Assembly: GCA_900893395.1 (NCBI GenBank)
Contig: CAAHFI010779889.1
Span: 1 to 40,384, forward strand
Source of the DNA: Euglena gracilis
Taxonomy: Eukaryota > Euglenozoa > Euglenophyceae > Euglenales > Euglenaceae
Reading direction: 5' to 3'
DNA: 40,384 bases
The position numbers and the translations under genes are program-made. Positions 25,101 through 36,483 of this stretch are shown here, piece by piece (the first letter of the stretch is position 1; the number at the start of each line of letters is the position of its first letter). The notes under the pieces were generated by a model. That model did not search any database, was not told the origin of the DNA, and was given only the letters and a program-made list of their open reading frames with translations.

Positions 25101-28100
25101 AGGATTTTTTGGTGGTGGAGTGGTCGGGGGGTCCGGGGGGTGGTATTTTTTGGTGGTGGCATGGATAATTTTGATGGTGGAATAGAAATTTTTGGTGGTG
25201 GAGTGATATTTTTTGATGGTGGTATGGAAATTTTTGATGGTGGAATAGGATTTTTTGGTGGTGGAGTGGTCGGGGGGTCCGGGGGGTGGTATTTTTTGGT
25301 GGTGGCATGGATAATTTTGATGGTGGAATAGAAATTTTTGGTGGTGGAGTGATATTTTTTGATGGTGGTATGGAAATTTTTGATGGTGGAATAGGATTTT
25401 TTGGTGGTGGAGTGGTCGGGGGTCCGGGGGTGGTATTTTTTGGTGGTGGCATGGATAATTTTGATGGTGGAATAGAAATTTTTGGTGGTGGAGTGATATT
25501 TTTTGATGGTGGTATGGAAATTTTTGATGGTGGAATAGGATTTTTTGGTGGTGGAGTGGTCGGGGGTCCGGGGGGTGGTATTTTTTGGTGGTGGCATGGA
25601 TAATTTTGATGGTGGAATAGAAATTTTTGGTGGTGGAGTGATATTTTTTGATGGTGGTATGGAAATTTTTGATGGTGGAATAGGATTTTTTGGTGGTGGA
25701 GTGGTCGGGGGGTCCGGGGGGTGGTATTTTTTGGTGGTGGCATGGATAATTTTGATGGTGGAATAGAAATTTTTGGTGGTGGAGTGATATTTTTTGATGG
25801 TGGTATGGAAATTTTTGATGGTGGAATAGGATTTTTTGGTGGTGGAGTGGTCGGGGGTCCGGGGGTGGTATTTTTTGGTGGTGGCATGGATAATTTTGAT
25901 GGTGGAATAGAAATTTTTGGTGGTGGAGTGATATTTTTTGATGGTGGTATGGAAATTTTTGATGGTGGAATAGGATTTTTTGGTGGTGGAGTGGTCGGGG
26001 GGTCCGGGGGTGGTATTTTTTGGTGGTGGCATGGATAATTTTGATGGTGGAATAGAAATTTTTGGTGGTGGAGTGATATTTTTTGATGGTGGTATGGAAA
26101 TTTTTGATGGTGGAATAGGATTTTTTGGTGGTGGAGTGGTCGGGGGGTCCGGGGGTGGTATTTTTTGGTGGTGGCATGGATAATTTTGATGGTGGAATAG
26201 AAATTTTTGGTGGTGGAGTGATATTTTTTGATGGTGGTATGGAAATTTTTGATGGTGGAATAGGATTTTTTGGTGGTGGAGTGGTCGGGGGGTCCGGGGG
26301 GTGGTATTTTTTGGTGGTGGCATGGATAATTTTGATGGTGGAATAGAAATTTTTGGTGGTGGAGTGATATTTTTTGATGGTGGTATGGAAATTTTTGATG
26401 GTGGAATAGGATTTTTTGGTGGTGGAGTGGTCGGGGGGTCCGGGGGGTGGTATTTTTTGGTGGTGGCATGGATAATTTTGATGGTGGAATAGAAATTTTT
26501 GGTGGTGGAGTGATATTTTTTGATGGTGGTATGGAAATTTTTGATGGTGGAATAGGATTTTTTGGTGGTGGAGTGGTCGGGGGGTCCGGGGGGTGGTATT
26601 TTTTGGTGGTGGCATGGATAATTTTGATGGTGGAATAGAAATTTTTGGTGGTGGAGTGATATTTTTTGATGGTGGTATGGAAATTTTTGATGGTGGAATA
26701 GGATTTTTTGGTGGTGGAGTGGTCGGGGGTCCGGGGGGTGGTATTTTTTGGTGGTGGCATGGATAATTTTGATGGTGGAATAGAAATTTTTGGTGGTGGA
26801 GTGATATTTTTTGATGGTGGTATGGAAATTTTTGATGGTGGAATAGGATTTTTTGGTGGTGGAGTGGTCGGGGGGTCCGGGGGTGGTATTTTTTGGTGGT
26901 GGCATGGATAATTTTGATGGTGGAATAGAAATTTTTGGTGGTGGAGTGATATTTTTTGATGGTGGTATGGAAATTTTTGATGGTGGAATAGGATTTTTTG
27001 GTGGTGGAGTGGTCGGGGGTCCGGGGGTGGTATTTTTTGGTGGTGGCATGGATAATTTTGATGGTGGAATAGAAATTTTTGGTGGTGGAGTGATATTTTT
27101 TGATGGTGGTATGGAAATTTTTGATGGTGGAATAGGATTTTTTGGTGGTGGAGTGGTCGGGGGGTCCGGGGGTGGTATTTTTTGGTGGTGGCATGGATAA
27201 TTTTGATGGTGGAATAGAAATTTTTGGTGGTGGAGTGATATTTTTTGATGGTGGTATGGAAATTTTTGATGGTGGAATAGGATTTTTTGGTGGTGGAGTG
27301 GTCGGGGGGTCCGGGGGTGGTATTTTTTGGTGGTGGCATGGATAATTTTGATGGTGGAATAGAAATTTTTGGTGGTGGAGTGATATTTTTTGATGGTGGT
27401 ATGGAAATTTTTGATGGTGGAATAGGATTTTTTGGTGGTGGAGTGGTCGGGGGGTCCGGGGGTGGTATTTTTTGGTGGTGGCATGGATAATTTTGATGGT
27501 GGAATAGAAATTTTTGGTGGTGGAGTGATATTTTTTGATGGTGGTATGGAAATTTTTGATGGTGGAATAGGATTTTTTGGTGGTGGAGTGGTCGGGGGGT
27601 CCGGGGGGTGGTATTTTTTGGTGGTGGCATGGATAATTTTGATGGTGGAATAGAAATTTTTGGTGGTGGAGTGATATTTTTTGATGGTGGTATGGAAATT
27701 TTTGATGGTGGAATAGGATTTTTTGGTGGTGGAGTGGTCGGGGGTCCGGGGGGTGGTATTTTTTGGTGGTGGCATGGATAATTTTGATGGTGGAATAGAA
27801 ATTTTTGGTGGTGGAGTGATATTTTTTGATGGTGGTATGGAAATTTTTGATGGTGGAATAGGATTTTTTGGTGGTGGAGTGGTCGGGGGGTCCGGGGGGT
27901 GGTATTTTTTGGTGGTGGCATGGATAATTTTGATGGTGGAATAGAAATTTTTGGTGGTGGAGTGATATTTTTTGATGGTGGTATGGAAATTTTTGATGGT
28001 GGAATAGGATTTTTTGGTGGTGGAGTGGTCGGGGGGTCCGGGGGGTGGTATTTTTTGGTGGTGGCATGGATAATTTTGATGGTGGAATAGAAATTTTTGG

Positions 28101-31100
28101 TGGTGGAGTGATATTTTTTGATGGTGGTATGGAAATTTTTGATGGTGGAATAGGATTTTTTGGTGGTGGAGTGGTCGGGGGGTCCGGGGGTGGTATTTTT
28201 TGGTGGTGGCATGGATAATTTTGATGGTGGAATAGAAATTTTTGGTGGTGGAGTGATATTTTTTGATGGTGGTATGGAAATTTTTGATGGTGGAATAGGA
28301 TTTTTTGGTGGTGGAGTGGTCGGGGGGTCCGGGGGGTGGTATTTTTTGGTGGTGGCATGGATAATTTTGATGGTGGAATAGAAATTTTTGGTGGTGGAGT
28401 GATATTTTTTGATGGTGGTATGGAAATTTTTGATGGTGGAATAGGATTTTTTGGTGGTGGAGTGGTCGGGGGGTCCGGGGGGTGGTATTTTTTGGTGGTG
28501 GCATGGATAATTTTGATGGTGGAATAGAAATTTTTGGTGGTGGAGTGATATTTTTTGATGGTGGTATGGAAATTTTTGATGGTGGAATAGGATTTTTTGG
28601 TGGTGGAGTGGTCGGGGGGTCCGGGGGTGGTATTTTTTGGTGGTGGCATGGATAATTTTGATGGTGGAATAGAAATTTTTGGTGGTGGAGTGATATTTTT
28701 TGATGGTGGTATGGAAATTTTTGATGGTGGAATAGGATTTTTTGGTGGTGGAGTGGTCGGGGGGTCCGGGGGTGGTATTTTTTGGTGGTGGCATGGATAA
28801 TTTTGATGGTGGAATAGAAATTTTTGGTGGTGGAGTGATATTTTTTGATGGTGGTATGGAAATTTTTGATGGTGGAATAGGATTTTTTGGTGGTGGAGTG
28901 GTCGGGGGGTCCGGGGGGTGGTATTTTTTGGTGGTGGCATGGATAATTTTGATGGTGGAATAGAAATTTTTGGTGGTGGAGTGATATTTTTTGATGGTGG
29001 TATGGAAATTTTTGATGGTGGAATAGGATTTTTTGGTGGTGGAGTGGTCGGGGGGTCCGGGGGGTGGTATTTTTTGGTGGTGGCATGGATAATTTTGATG
29101 GTGGAATAGAAATTTTTGGTGGTGGAGTGATATTTTTTGATGGTGGTATGGAAATTTTTGATGGTGGAATAGGATTTTTTGGTGGTGGAGTGGTCGGGGG
29201 GTCCGGGGGTGGTATTTTTTGGTGGTGGCATGGATAATTTTGATGGTGGAATAGAAATTTTTGGTGGTGGAGTGATATTTTTTGATGGTGGTATGGAAAT
29301 TTTTGATGGTGGAATAGGATTTTTTGGTGGTGGAGTGGTCGGGGGGTCCGGGGGGTGGTATTTTTTGGTGGTGGCATGGATAATTTTGATGGTGGAATAG
29401 AAATTTTTGGTGGTGGAGTGATATTTTTTGATGGTGGTATGGAAATTTTTGATGGTGGAATAGGATTTTTTGGTGGTGGAGTGGTCGGGGGGTCCGGGGG
29501 GTGGTATTTTTTGGTGGTGGCATGGATAATTTTGATGGTGGAATAGAAATTTTTGGTGGTGGAGTGATATTTTTTGATGGTGGTATGGAAATTTTTGATG
29601 GTGGAATAGGATTTTTTGGTGGTGGAGTGGTCGGGGGGTCCGGGGGGTGGTATTTTTTGGTGGTGGCATGGATAATTTTGATGGTGGAATAGAAATTTTT
29701 GGTGGTGGAGTGATATTTTTTGATGGTGGTATGGAAATTTTTGATGGTGGAATAGGATTTTTTGGTGGTGGAGTGGTCGGGGGGTCCGGGGGTGGTATTT
29801 TTTGGTGGTGGCATGGATAATTTTGATGGTGGAATAGAAATTTTTGGTGGTGGAGTGATATTTTTTGATGGTGGTATGGAAATTTTTGATGGTGGAATAG
29901 GATTTTTTGGTGGTGGAGTGGTCGGGGGGTCCGGGGGTGGTATTTTTTGGTGGTGGCATGGATAATTTTGATGGTGGAATAGAAATTTTTGGTGGTGGAG
30001 TGATATTTTTTGATGGTGGTATGGAAATTTTTGATGGTGGAATAGGATTTTTTGGTGGTGGAGTGGTCGGGGGGTCCGGGGGGTGGTATTTTTTGGTGGT
30101 GGCATGGATAATTTTGATGGTGGAATAGAAATTTTTGGTGGTGGAGTGATATTTTTTGATGGTGGTATGGAAATTTTTGATGGTGGAATAGGATTTTTTG
30201 GTGGTGGAGTGGTCGGGGGGTCCGGGGGGTGGTATTTTTTGGTGGTGGCATGGATAATTTTGATGGTGGAATAGAAATTTTTGGTGGTGGAGTGATATTT
30301 TTTGATGGTGGTATGGAAATTTTTGATGGTGGAATAGGATTTTTTGGTGGTGGAGTGGTCGGGGGGTCCGGGGGTGGTATTTTTTGGTGGTGGCATGGAT
30401 AATTTTGATGGTGGAATAGAAATTTTTGGTGGTGGAGTGATATTTTTTGATGGTGGTATGGAAATTTTTGATGGTGGAATAGGATTTTTTGGTGGTGGAG
30501 TGGTCGGGGGGTCCGGGGGTGGTATTTTTTGGTGGTGGCATGGATAATTTTGATGGTGGAATAGAAATTTTTGGTGGTGGAGTGATATTTTTTGATGGTG
30601 GTATGGAAATTTTTGATGGTGGAATAGGATTTTTTGGTGGTGGAGTGGTCGGGGGTCCGGGGGGTGGTATTTTTTGGTGGTGGCATGGATAATTTTGATG
30701 GTGGAATAGAAATTTTTGGTGGTGGAGTGATATTTTTTGATGGTGGTATGGAAATTTTTGATGGTGGAATAGGATTTTTTGGTGGTGGAGTGGTCGGGGG
30801 GTCCGGGGGTGGTATTTTTTGGTGGTGGCATGGATAATTTTGATGGTGGAATAGAAATTTTTGGTGGTGGAGTGATATTTTTTGATGGTGGTATGGAAAT
30901 TTTTGATGGTGGAATAGGATTTTTTGGTGGTGGAGTGGTCGGGGGGTCCGGGGGTGGTATTTTTTGGTGGTGGCATGGATAATTTTGATGGTGGAATAGA
31001 AATTTTTGGTGGTGGAGTGATATTTTTTGATGGTGGTATGGAAATTTTTGATGGTGGAATAGGATTTTTTGGTGGTGGAGTGGTCGGGGGGTCCGGGGGT

Positions 31101-34100
31101 GGTATTTTTTGGTGGTGGCATGGATAATTTTGATGGTGGAATAGAAATTTTTGGTGGTGGAGTGATATTTTTTGATGGTGGTATGGAAATTTTTGATGGT
31201 GGAATAGGATTTTTTGGTGGTGGAGTGGTCGGGGGTCCGGGGGTGGTATTTTTTGGTGGTGGCATGGATAATTTTGATGGTGGAATAGAAATTTTTGGTG
31301 GTGGAGTGATATTTTTTGATGGTGGTATGGAAATTTTTGATGGTGGAATAGGATTTTTTGGTGGTGGAGTGGTCGGGGGGTCCGGGGGGTGGTATTTTTT
31401 GGTGGTGGCATGGATAATTTTGATGGTGGAATAGAAATTTTTGGTGGTGGAGTGATATTTTTTGATGGTGGTATGGAAATTTTTGATGGTGGAATAGGAT
31501 TTTTTGGTGGTGGAGTGGTCGGGGGTCCGGGGGGTGGTATTTTTTGGTGGTGGCATGGATAATTTTGATGGTGGAATAGAAATTTTTGGTGGTGGAGTGA
31601 TATTTTTTGATGGTGGTATGGAAATTTTTGATGGTGGAATAGGATTTTTTGGTGGTGGAGTGGTCGGGGGGTCCGGGGGGTGGTATTTTTTGGTGGTGGC
31701 ATGGATAATTTTGATGGTGGAATAGAAATTTTTGGTGGTGGAGTGATATTTTTTGATGGTGGTATGGAAATTTTTGATGGTGGAATAGGATTTTTTGGTG
31801 GTGGAGTGGTCGGGGGGTCCGGGGGGTGGTATTTTTTGGTGGTGGCATGGATAATTTTGATGGTGGAATAGAAATTTTTGGTGGTGGAGTGATATTTTTT
31901 GATGGTGGTATGGAAATTTTTGATGGTGGAATAGGATTTTTTGGTGGTGGAGTGGTCGGGGGGTCCGGGGGGTGGTATTTTTTGGTGGTGGCATGGATAA
32001 TTTTGATGGTGGAATAGAAATTTTTGGTGGTGGAGTGATATTTTTTGATGGTGGTATGGAAATTTTTGATGGTGGAATAGGATTTTTTGGTGGTGGAGTG
32101 GTCGGGGGGTCCGGGGGGTGGTATTTTTTGGTGGTGGCATGGATAATTTTGATGGTGGAATAGAAATTTTTGGTGGTGGAGTGATATTTTTTGATGGTGG
32201 TATGGAAATTTTTGATGGTGGAATAGGATTTTTTGGTGGTGGAGTGGTCGGGGGTCCGGGGGTGGTATTTTTTGGTGGTGGCATGGATAATTTTGATGGT
32301 GGAATAGAAATTTTTGGTGGTGGAGTGATATTTTTTGATGGTGGTATGGAAATTTTTGATGGTGGAATAGGATTTTTTGGTGGTGGAGTGGTCGGGGGTC
32401 CGGGGGGTGGTATTTTTTGGTGGTGGCATGGATAATTTTGATGGTGGAATAGAAATTTTTGGTGGTGGAGTGATATTTTTTGATGGTGGTATGGAAATTT
32501 TTGATGGTGGAATAGGATTTTTTGGTGGTGGAGTGGTCGGGGGTCCGGGGGGTGGTATTTTTTGGTGGTGGCATGGATAATTTTGATGGTGGAATAGAAA
32601 TTTTTGGTGGTGGAGTGATATTTTTTGATGGTGGTATGGAAATTTTTGATGGTGGAATAGGATTTTTTGGTGGTGGAGTGGTCGGGGGTCCGGGGGGTGG
32701 TATTTTTTGGTGGTGGCATGGATAATTTTGATGGTGGAATAGAAATTTTTGGTGGTGGAGTGATATTTTTTGATGGTGGTATGGAAATTTTTGATGGTGG
32801 AATAGGATTTTTTGGTGGTGGAGTGGTCGGGGGGTCCGGGGGTGGTATTTTTTGGTGGTGGCATGGATAATTTTGATGGTGGAATAGAAATTTTTGGTGG
32901 TGGAGTGATATTTTTTGATGGTGGTATGGAAATTTTTGATGGTGGAATAGGATTTTTTGGTGGTGGAGTGGTCGGGGGGTCCGGGGGTGGTATTTTTTGG
33001 TGGTGGCATGGATAATTTTGATGGTGGAATAGAAATTTTTGGTGGTGGAGTGATATTTTTTGATGGTGGTATGGAAATTTTTGATGGTGGAATAGGATTT
33101 TTTGGTGGTGGAGTGGTCGGGGGTCCGGGGGGTGGTATTTTTTGGTGGTGGCATGGATAATTTTGATGGTGGAATAGAAATTTTTGGTGGTGGAGTGATA
33201 TTTTTTGATGGTGGTATGGAAATTTTTGATGGTGGAATAGGATTTTTTGGTGGTGGAGTGGTCGGGGGTCCGGGGGTGGTATTTTTTGGTGGTGGCATGG
33301 ATAATTTTGATGGTGGAATAGAAATTTTTGGTGGTGGAGTGATATTTTTTGATGGTGGTATGGAAATTTTTGATGGTGGAATAGGATTTTTTGGTGGTGG
33401 AGTGGTCGGGGGTCCGGGGGGTGGTATTTTTTGGTGGTGGCATGGATAATTTTGATGGTGGAATAGAAATTTTTGGTGGTGGAGTGATATTTTTTGATGG
33501 TGGTATGGAAATTTTTGATGGTGGAATAGGATTTTTTGGTGGTGGAGTGGTCGGGGGTCCGGGGGTGGTATTTTTTGGTGGTGGCATGGATAATTTTGAT
33601 GGTGGAATAGAAATTTTTGGTGGTGGAGTGATATTTTTTGATGGTGGTATGGAAATTTTTGATGGTGGAATAGGATTTTTTGGTGGTGGAGTGGTCGGGG
33701 GTCCGGGGGTGGTATTTTTTGGTGGTGGCATGGATAATTTTGATGGTGGAATAGAAATTTTTGGTGGTGGAGTGATATTTTTTGATGGTGGTATGGAAAT
33801 TTTTGATGGTGGAATAGGATTTTTTGGTGGTGGAGTGGTCGGGGGGTCCGGGGGGTGGTATTTTTTGGTGGTGGCATGGATAATTTTGATGGTGGAATAG
33901 AAATTTTTGGTGGTGGAGTGATATTTTTTGATGGTGGTATGGAAATTTTTGATGGTGGAATAGGATTTTTTGGTGGTGGAGTGGTCGGGGGTCCGGGGGG
34001 GGTATTTTTTGGTGGTGGCATGGATAATTTTGATGGTGGAATAGAAATTTTTGGTGGTGGAGTGATATTTTTTGATGGTGGTATGGAAATTTTTGATGGT

Positions 34101-36483
34101 GGAATAGGATTTTTTGGTGGTGGAGTGGTCGGGGGTCCGGGGGTGGTATTTTTTGGTGGTGGCATGGATAATTTTGATGGTGGAATAGAAATTTTTGGTG
34201 GTGGAGTGATATTTTTTGATGGTGGTATGGAAATTTTTGATGGTGGAATAGGATTTTTTGGTGGTGGAGTGGTCGGGGGGTCCGGGGGTGGTATTTTTTG
34301 GTGGTGGCATGGATAATTTTGATGGTGGAATAGAAATTTTTGGTGGTGGAGTGATATTTTTTGATGGTGGTATGGAAATTTTTGATGGTGGAATAGGATT
34401 TTTTGGTGGTGGAGTGGTCGGGGGGTCCGGGGGTGGTATTTTTTGGTGGTGGCATGGATAATTTTGATGGTGGAATAGAAATTTTTGGTGGTGGAGTGAT
34501 ATTTTTTGATGGTGGTATGGAAATTTTTGATGGTGGAATAGGATTTTTTGGTGGTGGAGTGGTCGGGGGTCCGGGGGTGGTATTTTTTGGTGGTGGCATG
34601 GATAATTTTGATGGTGGAATAGAAATTTTTGGTGGTGGAGTGATATTTTTTGATGGTGGTATGGAAATTTTTGATGGTGGAATAGGATTTTTTGGTGGTG
34701 GAGTGGTCGGGGGGTCCGGGGGTGGTATTTTTTGGTGGTGGCATGGATAATTTTGATGGTGGAATAGAAATTTTTGGTGGTGGAGTGATATTTTTTGATG
34801 GTGGTATGGAAATTTTTGATGGTGGAATAGGATTTTTTGGTGGTGGAGTGGTCGGGGGTCCGGGGGTGGTATTTTTTGGTGGTGGCATGGATAATTTTGA
34901 TGGTGGAATAGAAATTTTTGGTGGTGGAGTGATATTTTTTGATGGTGGTATGGAAATTTTTGATGGTGGAATAGGATTTTTTGGTGGTGGAGTGGTCGGG
35001 GGTCCGGGGGTGGTATTTTTTGGTGGTGGCATGGATAATTTTGATGGTGGAATAGAAATTTTTGGTGGTGGAGTGATATTTTTTGATGGTGGTATGGAAA
35101 TTTTTGATGGTGGAATAGGATTTTTTGGTGGTGGAGTGGTCGGGGGTCCGGGGGTGGTATTTTTTGGTGGTGGCATGGATAATTTTGATGGTGGAATAGA
35201 AATTTTTGGTGGTGGAGTGATATTTTTTGATGGTGGTATGGAAATTTTTGATGGTGGAATAGGATTTTTTGGTGGTGGAGTGGTCGGGGGGTCCGGGGGG
35301 TGGTATTTTTTGGTGGTGGCATGGATAATTTTGATGGTGGAATAGAAATTTTTGGTGGTGGAGTGATATTTTTTGATGGTGGTATGGAAATTTTTGATGG
35401 TGGAATAGGATTTTTTGGTGGTGGAGTGGTCGGGGGTCCGGGGGGTGGTATTTTTTGGTGGTGGCATGGATAATTTTGATGGTGGAATAGAAATTTTTGG
35501 TGGTGGAGTGATATTTTTTGATGGTGGTATGGAAATTTTTGATGGTGGAATAGGATTTTTTGGTGGTGGAGTGGTCGGGGGGTCCGGGGGTGGTATTTTT
35601 TGGTGGTGGCATGGATAATTTTGATGGTGGAATAGAAATTTTTGGTGGTGGAGTGATATTTTTTGATGGTGGTATGGAAATTTTTGATGGTGGAATAGGA
35701 TTTTTTGGTGGTGGAGTGGTCGGGGGTCCGGGGGTGGTATTTTTTGGTGGTGGCATGGATAATTTTGATGGTGGAATAGAAATTTTTGGTGGTGGAGTGA
35801 TATTTTTTGATGGTGGTATGGAAATTTTTGATGGTGGAATAGGATTTTTTGGTGGTGGAGTGGTCGGGGGGTCCGGGGGGTGGTATTTTTTGGTGGTGGC
35901 ATGGATAATTTTGATGGTGGAATAGAAATTTTTGGTGGTGGAGTGATATTTTTTGATGGTGGTATGGAAATTTTTGATGGTGGAATAGGATTTTTTGGTG
36001 GTGGAGTGGTCGGGGGTCCGGGGGTGGTATTTTTTGGTGGTGGCATGGATAATTTTGATGGTGGAATAGAAATTTTTGGTGGTGGAGTGATATTTTTTGA
36101 TGGTGGTATGGAAATTTTTGATGGTGGAATAGGATTTTTTGGTGGTGGAGTGGTCGGGGGTCCGGGGGTGGTATTTTTTGGTGGTGGCATGGATAATTTT
36201 GATGGTGGAATAGAAATTTTTGGTGGTGGAGTGATATTTTTTGATGGTGGTATGGAAATTTTTGATGGTGGAATAGGATTTTTTGGTGGTGGAGTGGTCG
36301 GGGGTCCGGGGGGTGGTATTTTTTGGTGGTGGCATGGATAATTTTGATGGTGGAATAGAAATTTTTGGTGGTGGAGTGATATTTTTTGATGGTGGTATGG
36401 AAATTTTTGATGGTGGAATAGGATTTTTTGGTGGTGGAGTGGTCGGGGGTCCGGGGGTGGTATTTTTTGGTGGTGGCATGGAT
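13118..36483 (+). repeat. Near-perfect core of the array, about 161 monomers
   Basis: Outside the two G-runs I saw only two irregular units across about 23.4 kb, at 15,120-15,126 and 33,995-34,002. In both, the T between the second G-run and GG is missing. I saw no base substitution. The repeated peptides in the + frame, and in both long minus frames, are unchanged throughout this span. Such uniformity means either very recent amplification or homogenisation, or smoothing by consensus assembly. The four G-run classes are interleaved with no evident period. Confidence 0.85.
16169..16314 (+). repeat. Representative monomer, class 6+6 (146 bp)
   Basis: Both G-runs of the GC box are six long. 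By hand tally this is the commonest class of the interior, about 57 of ~190 units between 9.1 and 36.4 kb. It is frequent at about 14.9-16.5 kb and 24.9-32.2 kb, where up to four stand in a row, and much scarcer near both ends. Confidence 0.9.

Noticed and set aside
13118-36483. A higher-order repeat made of the four G-run classes
   Set aside because: Reading the class order across the core, I found only short runs and alternations (for example 6+5/5+5 alternating near 24.0-24.9 kb) with no recurring period, and class frequencies fit independent runs.
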